DNA of 48,088 nt from Bacillota bacterium (GCA_023418915.1 JAEZYU010000058.1:1-48088), one strand, 5' to 3'; positions 8,167 through 18,042 are shown, numbered from the stretch's first letter. Notes: generated from the letters alone by a model not told the origin. Numbers and translations are program-made.

Positions 8167-9670
8167 ACCATTCCCTGCCTTCACGAGCCAGCAGCTTGAA
8201 TGCCGCAATCGGGCCCATAGTCCCTGCTGCATAATTGGGAAATCTGGATTTTTTCTGCTCCCTGTATCCGATTATCTTGTCTGCAAAGCTCCATGATGCT
8301 TCGACCTCATCCCATCTTGAAAACAGAGTGGAATCACCTCTGAGCATGTCATGGATCAGGCGTTCATAAGCCTCCGGCGTGTTGCCCTGAGTCGGGCTGA
8401 TATGGCTTGAGTCCATTTTGGATGGAACTATCTCGTTATGTGAACTGAAGTTCCTCGTATTAAACTGAAAAAAGACACCTACGTTCGGCTGTATCCTGAT
8501 TACAAGCAGATTAGGCTCCTGTACATGCCCCGATTTGAAATACAATATATCAGGCAAAGGTTTGAACTGGACGACTATTTCCGCAGAACCTGTTGCAAGT
8601 CTTTTGCCGGTTCTGATGTAAAATGGTGTGCCCGCCCACCTGAAATTGTTTATATGCAGCTTTAGCGCCGCAAAAGTTTCCGTGGACGAATCCCGGGGCA
8701 CCTTTTCCTCTTGCCTGTATGCCGGGACTTCATCCCCGTTTACCACTCCTGTTCCATATTGTCCGAAAACCACATTGTCTCTTAAAAGCTCAGGAGTGAA
8801 TTCCTCTATAGCCTGTATAACCTTTAGCTTTTCTGTCCGTATGGAATCAGTATCAAGGTTTACCGGAGGCTCCATGGCCACAAGCGACAGTATCTGCAGT
8901 ATATGATTCTGCACCATGTCGCGCACAGCACCGGAGCTTTCATAATATCCGCCTCTGGAGCCTACCCCATTCTTTTCGGTCAGAGATATCTGGATATTAT
9001 CAATGTACTTGCTGCTCCAAAGTGATTCAAATACTGAATTACAGAACCTCAAAACCATGATATTCTGTATCATTTCCTTACCGAGATAATGGTCAATCCT
9101 GTATATACTATTCTCAGGAAACACCTCAAGGAGCTTGTTGTTCAGCTTTCGGGCAGTCGAAAGGTCCTTTCCGAATGGCTTTTCTATAATCAATCTGCTC
9201 CAGGAATCACCTCTGTTTGAAGATAGGCCGCTGACATGAAGGCCGTGAACAATCATCTCGAAGTATTCGGGGGCAACGGCCAGATAAAAAATCCTGTTTC
9301 CTGACGTTCCTGCACCGCCGTCTACCTCATCGAGATATTCCTTCAGCCCTTTGTATCCTCTTTCGTCTGTAAAATCAAATTTATAGTAATGGATCAGTTC
9401 CCTGAGTCTTCCCCACAATGTATCGTCAATTTTATTTCTGGAGAATTTTTTTAGAGATTCAAAGATCTGTTCCCTATATTGCTCATCCGTCATGTCCCTG
9501 CGTCCAATGCATACCACTGAGAAGCACTGGGGCATCAGGCTGTCGTGAATCAGATTATACAGAGCAGGGATCAGTTTGCGGTGGGTCAGATCCCCTGTGC
9601 CTCCGAATATCACCATTACAGCAGATAATTTGCCGCTCTCACAATTCACAGTATCCATATTTATGGTCAT
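8156..9670 (-). CDS. zwf: glucose-6-phosphate 1-dehydrogenase
   Basis: The 504-residue enzyme oxidises glucose-6-phosphate to 6-phosphogluconolactone, the first step of the oxidative pentose phosphate pathway. The NADP-binding motif FGGTGDLTHRKL is near residue 22, and the substrate-binding signature RIDHYLGKE is near residue 192. The length is normal for the family. GGGAGG lies just three bases before the ATG at 9670, so the ATG four codons later is an alternative start. It is the last gene of a minus-strand series with the Nudix and Na/Pi genes, but 135 bases separate it from the Nudix gene, so it may have its own promoter. Confidence 0.95.
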   Translation of the reverse strand: MTINMDTVNCESGKLSAVMVIFGGTGDLTHRKLIPALYNLIHDSLMPQCFSVVCIGRRDMTDEQYREQIFESLKKFSRNKIDDTLWGRLRELIHYYKFDFTDERGYKGLKEYLDEVDGGAGTSGNRIFYLAVAPEYFEMIVHGLHVSGLSSNRGDSWSRLIIEKPFGKDLSTARKLNNKLLEVFPENSIYRIDHYLGKEMIQNIMVLRFCNSVFESLWSSKYIDNIQISLTEKNGVGSRGGYYESSGAVRDMVQNHILQILSLVAMEPPVNLDTDSIRTEKLKVIQAIEEFTPELLRDNVVFGQYGTGVVNGDEVPAYRQEEKVPRDSSTETFAALKLHINNFRWAGTPFYIRTGKRLATGSAEIVVQFKPLPDILYFKSGHVQEPNLLVIRIQPNVGVFFQFNTRNFSSHNEIVPSKMDSSHISPTQGNTPEAYERLIHDMLRGDSTLFSRWDEVEASWSFADKIIGYREQKKSRFPNYAAGTMGPIAAFKLLAREGREWWDI

Positions 9671-9805
9671 CAGCCTCCCGAATCATATATGCAAGTATAG
9701 TTTGACTTCACTTACACCTTTTTACCCATATACAGTAATTCGAAAACCTGATTTAATTACGAAATTGAAATCAAGGATTGGTAAACACAGCCTCGGGACT
9801 GCACG

Positions 9806-10198
9806 CTAAAGGGATTCGGCTAATTTCTGTGCAATCGGGATGTCGGCTGGCAACAGATCGTAATCCAGCAGCTCACCGGCTCCGACCCACTGCACATCAT
9901 CATGAACGCTGAGTCGGATCTTTCCCTCCACTATATCTGTAAAATATGCAAGCAGACGTATTGCTCCCTGGTGGTATTCATATACGCTTTCGAAAAAGAA
10001 ATCCTTCACATCGGCAACGACGCCAAGCTCTTCCAACAGCTCCCTCCTGAGGCATTCTTCCGGAGTTTCGCTCTCTTCCAGCTTGCCCCCCGGGAATTCC
10101 CATCCGCCTGCCATATTTTCACCGGGGGCCCGTCTGGCTATAAGTATCTTGCCATTTCTACATATCACAGCTGCAGTGACATCCTTGATTCTATTCAT
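9806..10198 (-). CDS. mutT: Nudix hydrolase, MutT-type (8-oxo-dGTP diphosphatase)
   Basis: The 130-residue protein carries a complete Nudix box, GGKLEESETPEECLRRELLE followed by ELGV (about 36-60), which binds the metal and pyrophosphate. Length, the FPGGK context and the short C-terminal tail fit MutT-type enzymes, which cleanse oxidised dGTP from the nucleotide pool. Other Nudix substrates cannot be excluded. GGAGA stands three bases before the ATG. It lies 54 bases downstream of the Na/Pi cotransporter gene on the same strand and is probably co-transcribed with it. Confidence 0.88.
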   Translation of the reverse strand: MNRIKDVTAAVICRNGKILIARRAPGENMAGGWEFPGGKLEESETPEECLRRELLEELGVVADVKDFFFESVYEYHQGAIRLLAYFTDIVEGKIRLSVHDDVQWVGAGELLDYDLLPADIPIAQKLAESL

Positions 10199-10252
10199 AC
10201 ATCTCCTGCTTTCATTACATCATTTCAGGTTGATTGATAAATACTGCCGTTG

Positions 10253-11869
10253 TCAATCAGTCTGCAATGATTGTGCAATATTTAGCGCATGGTCGGACAC
10301 CCTTTCGAGCGTCGTGATCATATTCGTGAACAATACACCGGCCTGCGGATCACAAGCCTTGTCCTGAAGCCTGTTCACATGATTTGCTATATATGCTTTC
10401 TTCATATAATCCACTTCCTGCTCAAGTTCCTCGATGATGCTTATCCTACCCGCATCACGGTCCTTAAAGACATCCAGGCTCGAATTCAGCGTTTCCATTG
10501 TCTTGTCCGCCATCTCAGACAATTCAGATTTTCCCTCCGGAGACATGTCCACACTTCTCTCAGAAAGCATCAATGCAAACTCTGCTACATTCTCAGCATG
10601 GTCACCTATACGTTCAAGATCGATCAGCACATGATGAAGACTGCCCATGACCTTCATATCACCTTCTGACAGATCGAGCGCATTGAATTCAATGAGGTAA
10701 TTGGATATACTGTCACAAAGATAGTCTATGGTGTTTTCCACCTCCAGTACCTTGCCTGCTTTCTGTTCATCAGCCTCAAAGAAGGCTTCAAGCGACCGTT
10801 TCATATTATCTGCTGAAATCGTGCCCATACGGTTCAGTTCCTTCAATACCTGCCTGAGCGCTATGGCAGGTGTCTGAGCGATCCTTTTATCAAGATACAG
10901 AAGCCTTTTTTCCATATCACGTTCAGTTTTCTTCTCAGGTATGATACGAGTTATTATGCTGACCATAATTTTCATAAACGGGAAGAGCAGTATAGTCACT
11001 GAAATATTGAACAATGTGTGGAAATTGGCTATCTGTCTTGGTATATCTCCCGGTGACACAGATTCCACCAAACCGATAATATTTGGAAAAATCATAATTA
11101 GGACAAGGTAAAAAACCGAACCTATTATGTTAAACATAAGGTGTATTCCCGCTGTACGTTTTGAATTGGCATTGGTACCGACAGCTGAAAGAACTGCAGT
11201 GGCGCATGTTCCTATATTTTGTCCCAGTATAACGTAAACTGCTGAATTCAGTCCAAGCAACCCTGTCACAGCAAGAGACTGCAGGATACCAACAGAAGCT
11301 GAAGAACTCTGGATGACCGCAGTGACAACTGCGCCAACCAGAACACCTATCAATGGATTTTCAAAGCTGACAAAAAAATCCCTGAAGGCCTCGTTATCAC
11401 GCAGGGGCCTCATAGCATCGGACATAAGACTCAATCCAACGAACAGTATACCGAAGCCAAGAACAATTTCACCATACTTTGATATTTTTTTCTTCTTAAT
11501 AAAAACAGTCATCAGCATTCCTGCAAAAAGAATAAACGGAGCAATATCTGAAAGCTTGAATGCAATAAGCTGCGCTGTTATGGTCGTTCCGATATTGGCG
11601 CCCATTATGACCCCGGTCGCCTGAAGCAATGACATCAGTCCCGCATTCACAAAACCTACTATCATGACTGTAGTTGCAGATGAGCTTTGTATCAGTGCAG
11701 TGACTCCTGCGCCCACTCCTACGGCTGAAAAACGGTTGGTTGTCAGTATTTCCAATACTCGCCTCATCCTATCGCCCGCAGCCTTTTCCAATCCGTCCGA
11801 CATCATTTTCATGCCGAACAAAAACATTCCAAGACCGCCAAGCAATAGAAAGATCATCGTGATAGACAT
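10253..11869 (-). CDS. Na/Pi cotransporter family protein with PhoU-like tail
   Basis: The 538-residue protein has two inverted Na/Pi-cotransport repeats with the QSSSATT motif (about 61-67) and QSSSASV (about 187-193). After roughly eight to nine membrane segments comes a cytoplasmic PhoU-like helical domain (about 340-538). The family couples sodium to phosphate uptake or export and is usually linked to phosphate homeostasis. GGGAGG precedes the ATG. It is the first gene of the minus-strand series with mutT. No Pho-box-like element was recognised upstream. Confidence 0.9.
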   Translation of the reverse strand: MSITMIFLLLGGLGMFLFGMKMMSDGLEKAAGDRMRRVLEILTTNRFSAVGVGAGVTALIQSSSATTVMIVGFVNAGLMSLLQATGVIMGANIGTTITAQLIAFKLSDIAPFILFAGMLMTVFIKKKKISKYGEIVLGFGILFVGLSLMSDAMRPLRDNEAFRDFFVSFENPLIGVLVGAVVTAVIQSSSASVGILQSLAVTGLLGLNSAVYVILGQNIGTCATAVLSAVGTNANSKRTAGIHLMFNIIGSVFYLVLIMIFPNIIGLVESVSPGDIPRQIANFHTLFNISVTILLFPFMKIMVSIITRIIPEKKTERDMEKRLLYLDKRIAQTPAIALRQVLKELNRMGTISADNMKRSLEAFFEADEQKAGKVLEVENTIDYLCDSISNYLIEFNALDLSEGDMKVMGSLHHVLIDLERIGDHAENVAEFALMLSERSVDMSPEGKSELSEMADKTMETLNSSLDVFKDRDAGRISIIEELEQEVDYMKKAYIANHVNRLQDKACDPQAGVLFTNMITTLERVSDHALNIAQSLQTD

Positions 11870-12037
11870 AGTGCCTCCCTGGAAACGTAGTAATATAAAA
11901 AAACGGGTGTCGATAAATATTTTATGTAAAACACCGTAGAATATTATAAATTATAATACCATACTTGTCACCTCAGTTTTGTGATTCTTTTTGCGGAGCT
12001 CACGCTCTTTCTTGTGAATACCTTAATAAAAAATAAA

Positions 12038-12083
12038 GAATATCTGTCAGTAGATTGACGGATATCTTCGTATAATCTATTAT
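12038..12083 (+). promoter_or_regulatory. promoter with inverted repeat ahead of the YtvI-like gene
   Basis: TTGACG (12055-12060), 17 bases and TATTAT (12078-12083) form a plausible sigma-A promoter. An imperfect 11-base inverted repeat (AATATCTGTCA at 39-49 and TGACGGATATC at 56-66, counted from 12000) overlaps the -35, so it could be an operator. Confidence 0.45.
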
Positions 12084-12105
12084 TAAACTATGCGGGAGAT
12101 TTTAG

Positions 12106-13305
12106 ATGAAACTAAAGTACAAAGATAGTCTTAAGAAAATAGGTGTATTCGCTTTAGTGGTTTTATCAGTGATAGCCGGAGTGTTTCTGATTTTCAGGCT
12201 CGCTTTTTTCCTGCTGCCGTTTCTTATAGCGTTTGCACTCTCCTCGTTGATGGAGCCGTTAATAAAAATGTTTAGTAATAAGCTGCGAATCAGCCGTAAA
12301 GTATCAGCGCCGATCCTGCTGCTTCTCCTTCTGGCTATAATTATCACCCTTGTCGTGCTCATAGTGCTGCGGCTGGTAGATGAAGTCAGAGGGCTTATAA
12401 TTGCCGCACCCGGATTCTTTACAGAGCTTTATTCTCACATATCTGATCTGATGATAAAGGGCTCGGAGTACATCGAATGGCTGCCAACAGAGATTACCGA
12501 CAATCTCGGAAGCGTAATAACCGATATTTCAAATACTATAACCAGCTTTGGCAAAACCATTGTAAAAGGCGCTTTTATTACTGCGATTTCACTGCCTGAG
12601 GCTATAATATTCACAATAATAACAATACTGGCAACATTCTTTTTGACAAAGGACCGCGATAAAATATCTACTGTATTGAAGCATCAGTTGCCTGAAAGCT
12701 GGATAAGCCGTATTCTGACAATAAAAAACGACTTATTCTCAGCAATTTTCGGTTATCTGAAAGCTGCTCTTATCATGATGACCATTACCTTTACAGAATT
12801 ATTCATAGGTCTTAACATAATCCGTGTTGAATACGCTCTTCTTCTTGCATTCCTGATAGCAGTCATTGATGCACTGCCGGTCCTGGGTACAGGAGGTATA
12901 CTGATACCATGGTCCCTGTATTCTTTCATTACCGGTGATATTAAAATGGGAATTTCCGTCATCGTACTATATCTCGTTGTGCTTGTTATACGGCAGATTG
13001 TCGAACCAAAAGTAGTTGGTCAGCAGATAGGTGTATATCCGCTGCTTACCTTGCTGGCGATGTACACAGGCCTCAGGCTGATCGGGTTTGCCGGGCTGAT
13101 CCTGGGTCCGATCACCTTCCTGCTCATCCGCAACATACTTATAACCATATATAAAAGGAGACCGATCAAGGAGATCATCGGCTTCGAACGCAAAGAGCCT
13201 GACAAAGGCGATACACCTCAAGACATCGATAATAACAGTGTGCCTGAAGACCCCAGTGCACTTCCTGACTCAGATAAAAACAGAACATTTCAGGACTCCG
13301 ACTAA
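12106..13305 (+). CDS. AI-2E family transporter / sporulation membrane protein YtvI-like
   Basis: The 399-residue polytopic protein has about eight hydrophobic segments and the family pattern of PF01594: two N-terminal helices, a variable extracellular region (about 100-160), then a conserved block with DALPVLGTGGILIPW near residue 250 and a final IVEPKVVGQQIGVYPLLTL segment. Clostridial homologues are annotated YtvI, a sporulation integral membrane protein of unknown mechanism. Other members are Na+/H+ antiporters or exporters. The last 40 residues are an acidic Asp/Pro/Ser-rich tail. GGGAGA precedes the ATG. The next gene, a coat-type protein, supports a sporulation context. Confidence 0.8.
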   Translation: MKLKYKDSLKKIGVFALVVLSVIAGVFLIFRLAFFLLPFLIAFALSSLMEPLIKMFSNKLRISRKVSAPILLLLLLAIIITLVVLIVLRLVDEVRGLIIAAPGFFTELYSHISDLMIKGSEYIEWLPTEITDNLGSVITDISNTITSFGKTIVKGAFITAISLPEAIIFTIITILATFFLTKDRDKISTVLKHQLPESWISRILTIKNDLFSAIFGYLKAALIMMTITFTELFIGLNIIRVEYALLLAFLIAVIDALPVLGTGGILIPWSLYSFITGDIKMGISVIVLYLVVLVIRQIVEPKVVGQQIGVYPLLTLLAMYTGLRLIGFAGLILGPITFLLIRNILITIYKRRPIKEIIGFERKEPDKGDTPQDIDNNSVPEDPSALPDSDKNRTFQDSD

Positions 13306-13373
13306 GACAGCATGCATAAATGCCGGGAATATATTTTACCCTTTGGAAAATACTAATACCGGAGGTGTAAAAT

Positions 13374-13919
13374 ATGAATATAAGTTTGACAACAAAAGAA
13401 AGGATGCTTCTCGAGGATCAGAAAAGGCATGAGGAGATCTGTATCGAGAAATACAGCAACTATGCACAGCAGGCGACAGATCCACAGTTAAAAAACATAT
13501 TCAGCAATCATGCGGCTATAGAGCAGGAGCATCTGAATACCATAAATCAACTGCTCAGCGGACAGGTGCCGTCAATGGGTCAGCAGGCCGGAGGCGGAGG
13601 CCAGCAGGCCGGTCAGGGCATGCAGCAAGGTACATCACAGCAATCTGGTGCCAGCCAACAACAAATGCAGCAGAATATACAGTCAGCCGGAATACGGCCC
13701 CGGAGTGGTTCTTCCAACAACATGGCTGCAGACCAAAGTCTTTGTAATGATGTGCTTATGACAGAGAAATATGTGTCAGGAGCATATGATACTGCTATAT
13801 TCGAATGCAAGGACACACAAGTGCGTGATGTGCTCAACCACATACAAAAGGAGGAGCAGAAGCACGGTGAAGCAGTTTTCAAGTACATGCAAAGCAAAGG
13901 GATGTACAATCCAAAGTGA
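13374..13919 (+). CDS. CotF-like spore coat protein
   Basis: The 181-residue protein has two helical halves of the coat F / ferritin-like type (about 1-65 and 120-181) joined by a Gln/Gly-rich low-complexity linker (about 68-115, many GQQ and QQM units). The N-terminal half has RHEEICIEKY and AIEQEHLNTI, and the C-terminal half has CNDVLMTEKYVSGAYDTAIFEC. A strong GGAGG stands eight bases before ATG 13374. The Gln-rich linker is probably an extended, cross-linkable segment. It is terminated by the strong hairpin at 14045. Confidence 0.85.
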   Translation: MNISLTTKERMLLEDQKRHEEICIEKYSNYAQQATDPQLKNIFSNHAAIEQEHLNTINQLLSGQVPSMGQQAGGGGQQAGQGMQQGTSQQSGASQQQMQQNIQSAGIRPRSGSSNNMAADQSLCNDVLMTEKYVSGAYDTAIFECKDTQVRDVLNHIQKEEQKHGEAVFKYMQSKGMYNPK

Positions 13920-14044
13920 ATGTTTCATGGGCATAGCGCCCCACAGTGGAGTGTCGAGCTGAGTGAAGATCTGATAAAAATGAATACAAACAAGGCTTTA
14001 AGCGGCTATGCTCCTTCTGTTGATTACATCAGTAAAAACACAAG

Positions 14045-14082
14045 GACATCCCCTTCATAGTAAAGGGGATGTCTTTTTTTTC
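14045..14082 (+). terminator. intrinsic terminator of the CotF-like gene
   Basis: GACATCCCCTT (14045-14055) pairs perfectly with AAGGGGATGTC (14063-14073), and eight to nine T residues follow immediately. Confidence 0.92.
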
Positions 14083-14124
14083 TGTAATGCTTCGGTTCAA
14101 AGGGGATTTTATTCCGTAAATTTT

Positions 14125-16200
14125 TTATCCGAATATGGAGATCGAAACAAATAATCCCGCCGTAAGAGAAGAGATCAATGAAACAACTGTGATCTGTGTA
14201 TTTATTGATGGCCCTGCAGTATCCTTAAAGGGGTCGCCGACAGTATCTCCTACGACTGCGGACTTATGGGCTTCAGAGCCTTTTCCGCCTTCATTTCCTG
14301 CTTCGATGTACTTTTTAGCGTTGTCCCACGTTCCACCTGCATTACCCATCAGCAGAGCAAGCAGCAGTCCGCTCAATATATTGCCTGCGAGGAATCCGCC
14401 GATGGCTCCCACTCCGCCGATAAAGCCAACAACAAGTGTCGCTGCGATAGCAACAAGGCCGGCCGGTACCAATTCACGAAGAGCTCCTCTGGTAGCGATG
14501 TCTATGCATTTTTCATATTCGGGAACAACACCCTTTTTACCCTCCTTGAGCCCCGGAATCTCATTGAACTGTCGGTGTATCTCTGCAACCATCCTCTGAG
14601 CATTCCTGTCAACGCCCATAATGAGCATTGCTGAGAAAATTGCCGGTATAGCTGCACCGACGATCATTCCGAAGAATACCACCGGATCCATCACATCAAA
14701 TCCCGCGAGCAGATCGACACCTTTTTCAGCTAGAGCAGCATTTACTTCTGACATATATGCACCAAGCAGTGCTATGACCGTGAGTCCTGCCGCTCCTACA
14801 GCAAAGCCCTTTGTTATCGCCTTGACCGTATTTCCGGCGCTGTCCAGTTCATCAGTGATTTTCAGCGCATCCTCACCCAGTTCTCCCATTTCAACAAGAC
14901 CTCTTGCATTATCAACTATCGGACCGTATGCATCGTTTGAAATAATCATTCCGACTATTGAGAGCATGCCTATGGCTGCCATTGCAATGCCAAACAGAGC
15001 ATCTGTAATACCAGGACCGATGCCGTCACAGATCAGATAGGAAGCAAGTGATGATATACCTATTCCGAGCAGTGCCGGGAATGCGCTTATCAGCCCATAA
15101 CTAAATCCGGAAAGTATCGTAAATGCCGGGCCTGATCTTGATGCTCTCGCTACCATCCGAACGGGCTTTTTGGCGTCATTAGTAAAATAATCAGATGCAA
15201 GTCCGACTACCGTACCCACCAAAAGGCCTATAACAGTCGCTCCCCAATAACGCCAGTTGAATCCAAAAATAAATGTCGCACCCGCTGTCAATAATGCAAA
15301 CAGCGCTGTAGTTATATAAGTACATTTGTTCAATGCTGCACTTGGATTTCCATTCTTACCTATACGGCCAAAACCAATGCCAATTATTGAAGAGAGTAAC
15401 CCCAGCGCCGCATAACATAAGATCATGTTCGTGTTCATACCGGTACCGCCGTCTAACGTCATTGCCAGCACGATCGCGGCAGCCATCGAAGCGACATTGG
15501 AATCGAAAAGGTCAGCGCCCATTCCCGCAACATCACCGACATTATCACCGACATTGTCCGCTATGACAGCCGGATTACGCGGGTCATCCTCAGGGATGCC
15601 GAGCTCAACCTTGCCGACAAGGTCCGCACTGACATCAGCTGTCTTTGTAAATATTCCGCCGCCTGCCTTTGCAAACAGCGCAAGAGATGAGGCTCCAAAA
15701 CTGAATCCGAGTACAGATGCGGCATCGCCGGTCAGCACAAGCACACCGGTCACTCCCAGCAGACTGGTACCAACGACTGCCATGCCCATTACAGCACCAC
15801 CGCGGAAACCGGACATGAACGAGCGGTTTATACTCTCGGTGGCTGCTTCCGCACTTTTTACATTTGCGATCGTTGCTACAAAAATACCGATCTTACCCGC
15901 AAGAGCAGACAGAACGGAGCCAACGATATAAGAGACCGCCATCATGATATTTTCGTTTATATCACCAAGCCAGAAGGGTGACGGCAGAAACAGGACTATC
16001 AGTACTGCGGCCGCAGCCACAAATATTGCCAATATCCTGTATTCCCTTCCAAGAAAGGTGTTCGCACCTTTTCTAATGAGTGATCCAATCCTGGCGACCT
16101 CAGGATTGGATGATGGCTGTGACTTTACCCAGGTATATAGCCATGCCGCTGTACCCAATGCGAGTAAAGAGACTAAAATTGCTACGACCGGCCAGTTCAT
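14125..16200 (-). CDS. hppA: membrane-bound pyrophosphatase (K+-dependent type)
   Basis: This is a pump of about 16 membrane segments that couples pyrophosphate hydrolysis to H+ or Na+ export. Substrate-site motifs are DVSADLVGKVE, DDPRNPAVIADNVGDNVGD and the C-terminal DNAKKYIE with GDTVGDPFKDT. The cation-selectivity signature reads GNPSAALNK, with Ala where K+-independent enzymes have Lys, so it should belong to the K+-dependent subgroup, many of which pump Na+. The start was moved to the ATG at 16200 (691 residues): AGGAGG lies eight bases before it, while the GTG at 16209 overlaps that site. It is monocistronic, and its upstream region is shared with the permease leader. Confidence 0.95.
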   Translation of the reverse strand: MNWPVVAILVSLLALGTAAWLYTWVKSQPSSNPEVARIGSLIRKGANTFLGREYRILAIFVAAAAVLIVLFLPSPFWLGDINENIMMAVSYIVGSVLSALAGKIGIFVATIANVKSAEAATESINRSFMSGFRGGAVMGMAVVGTSLLGVTGVLVLTGDAASVLGFSFGASSLALFAKAGGGIFTKTADVSADLVGKVELGIPEDDPRNPAVIADNVGDNVGDVAGMGADLFDSNVASMAAAIVLAMTLDGGTGMNTNMILCYAALGLLSSIIGIGFGRIGKNGNPSAALNKCTYITTALFALLTAGATFIFGFNWRYWGATVIGLLVGTVVGLASDYFTNDAKKPVRMVARASRSGPAFTILSGFSYGLISAFPALLGIGISSLASYLICDGIGPGITDALFGIAMAAIGMLSIVGMIISNDAYGPIVDNARGLVEMGELGEDALKITDELDSAGNTVKAITKGFAVGAAGLTVIALLGAYMSEVNAALAEKGVDLLAGFDVMDPVVFFGMIVGAAIPAIFSAMLIMGVDRNAQRMVAEIHRQFNEIPGLKEGKKGVVPEYEKCIDIATRGALRELVPAGLVAIAATLVVGFIGGVGAIGGFLAGNILSGLLLALLMGNAGGTWDNAKKYIEAGNEGGKGSEAHKSAVVGDTVGDPFKDTAGPSINTQITVVSLISSLTAGLFVSISIFG

Positions 16201-16441
16201 TATTAACACCTCCTAGTACAATAATGTTGTTTATAAGCGTATTGCAATGTTAATGCTAAAGACACAACATGTAAAAAAACCAATTTCCACCAAATACATT
16301 ATAGTCATATAGCTCGATCAATGTAAACAATTTTTTATATTTTTTGTTATATTTTCTCATTATAAATTTTTCTTCTTTTTTTGACAAAATCTATTTTCAA
16401 CACAGAGATAATATGATAGAATCCAGTAAGAAATAAGGTAT

Positions 16442-16557
16442 CTTTAAATTCGATGCAGAGACGTCGACAAGATATTTATTATATTGGGTATACTACATGA
16501 CAAAGCCTTGTCCATCTCTGCATGGGTAGGGCTGTTTTTATTGCTTTCGAATTAAAG
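16442..16557 (+). promoter_or_regulatory. attenuator-type RNA leader of the uracil/xanthine permease
   Basis: The leader contains two mutually exclusive structures. Terminator form: AGCCTTGTCCAT (16504-16515) pairs over all 12 positions, allowing G-U, with ATGGGTAGGGCT (16522-16533), followed by GTTTTTATT. Antiterminator form: ATGCAGAGA (16453-16461) pairs with TCTCTGCAT (16515-16523), with an inner stem GACAAG (16466-16471) to CTTGTC (16507-16512). An outer stem CTTTAAATTCGA (16442-16453) to TCGAATTAAAG (16547-16557) would close the whole. It does not show the purine-riboswitch core or the usual PyrR-binding loop. Confidence 0.7.
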
Positions 16558-16593
16558 GACTTATTCAATTAACTTAATGAAGGAGAGGTTATC

Positions 16594-17937
16594 ATGAGTA
16601 CAAAAACGTCTATCGGCAACAATGGCATCTACGACGCAAGCGAGCTTGGCAATGGAAAAATGGTCGTGTTAGGTTTGCAGCACATGTTTGCCATGTTCGG
16701 AGCTACTGTTCTGGTTCCCGCACTTACCGGCCTGAGTGTTTCAGCCACACTGCTGTTTGCAGGCCTCGGCACTCTTTTGTTCCACTTATTGTCAAAAGGA
16801 AAGGTGCCTGCATTCCTTGGTTCTTCATTTGCATTCCTTGCAGGCTATTGGGCAATCGCACCAAATGGCGAATCCGAACTGCTTCCCTATGCCTGTCTTG
16901 GCGTAGCATCCGCAGGTCTGCTTTACCTGGTGCTGTCTCTCCTCTTTAAGGTGTTCGACGCCAAGAGAGTCATGCGTTATTTCCCGCCAATAGTTACAGG
17001 ACCTATCATCATAGCAATTGGTCTTACTCTCTCCTCTTCTGCTATCGGCAACTGCAATGCCAACTGGTGGATTGCACTAGTTGCTATCCTGGTTGTTATT
17101 GTATGTAATATCTGGGGCAAGGGCATGATAAAAATCGTACCGATCCTGCTGGGCGTAGTTGCTTCATATGTCGTTGCTGCAGTTACAGGTAATGTTGATT
17201 TTACTGCAGTTAATGAAGCAGCCTGGATCGGACTTCCTTTTAAAATGGAAAACACTGTTTTCTCGATCTTCAAAGCACCTGATACTTCTCTGATCATAAC
17301 CTCAATCATTACGATCATGCCTATTGCTATAGCAACTATCGTCGAGCACATAGGCGATATATCAGCCATTAGCTCCACAGTTAACAAAAACTATATAAAG
17401 GATCCGGGTCTCCACAGGACACTGTTGGGAGATGGACTGGCAACCATAGGCGCTTCACTGTTCGGTGCCCCTGCCAATACCACATACGGAGAAAACACCG
17501 GTGTGCTTGCATTGACCAAGGTGTATGATCCAAAGGTCATACGGATCGCAGCATTATTTGCGATACTCTTCTCCTTCTCACCAAAATTCGCATCGCTAGT
17601 CAGCTCCATTCCGGCTGCGACCATAGGCGGCGTTTCACTGATCCTATACGGTATGATCTCAGCTATCGGTGTGCGTAATGTAGTTGAAAACAAGGTAGAT
17701 TTCGCAAAGAGCAGAAATGTAATAATCGCAGCTTTGATACTGGTTCTTTCGATAGGAATCAAATTTGGAAGCGAAACCGGCGCCATAGTGTTCAGCTTCT
17801 CAAATGTAACCATCAGCCTCTCGGGGCTTGCCGTCGGTGCTATCGTTGGCATAGTTCTCAATGCGGTACTTCCGGGCAAGGATTACGAATTCGGCAAGGA
17901 TCCCCAGGGTGACTCTTCTGCAATACTTAAGGTATGA
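16594..17937 (+). CDS. uraA: uracil/xanthine permease (NCS2 family)
   Basis: The 447-residue transporter has about 14 membrane segments. NCS2 hallmarks are visible: QHMFAMFGATVLVP near residue 30, the substrate-site glutamates in VEHIGDISA (about 250) and TTYGENTG (about 300), and FSFSPKFA after it. UraA-type members import uracil with protons, but sequence alone does not exclude xanthine or uric acid. GGAGAGG lies six bases before the ATG. No pyrimidine or purine biosynthesis genes adjoin. It is preceded by an attenuator-like leader, implying control by nucleobase or nucleotide supply, and followed by its own terminator. Confidence 0.88.
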   Translation: MSTKTSIGNNGIYDASELGNGKMVVLGLQHMFAMFGATVLVPALTGLSVSATLLFAGLGTLLFHLLSKGKVPAFLGSSFAFLAGYWAIAPNGESELLPYACLGVASAGLLYLVLSLLFKVFDAKRVMRYFPPIVTGPIIIAIGLTLSSSAIGNCNANWWIALVAILVVIVCNIWGKGMIKIVPILLGVVASYVVAAVTGNVDFTAVNEAAWIGLPFKMENTVFSIFKAPDTSLIITSIITIMPIAIATIVEHIGDISAISSTVNKNYIKDPGLHRTLLGDGLATIGASLFGAPANTTYGENTGVLALTKVYDPKVIRIAALFAILFSFSPKFASLVSSIPAATIGGVSLILYGMISAIGVRNVVENKVDFAKSRNVIIAALILVLSIGIKFGSETGAIVFSFSNVTISLSGLAVGAIVGIVLNAVLPGKDYEFGKDPQGDSSAILKV

Positions 17938-18042
17938 TAAACAAATGCTCCGAAAAAAGAATGTATTAAATGCTCCGGTAGTAAACACTTCGGAAAAAGT
18001 ACTCCAATAGAAAACGCTCCGGAGGACAATAAAAGCATAATT

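Noticed and set aside
14135..16216. Long open frames on the plus strand opposite hppA
   Set aside because: They are antisense shadows of a highly biased, unmistakable membrane pyrophosphatase gene.
16442..16557. Classical purine riboswitch or PyrR site before the permease
   Set aside because: The conserved purine-riboswitch junction sequences and the usual PyrR-binding loop are not present.
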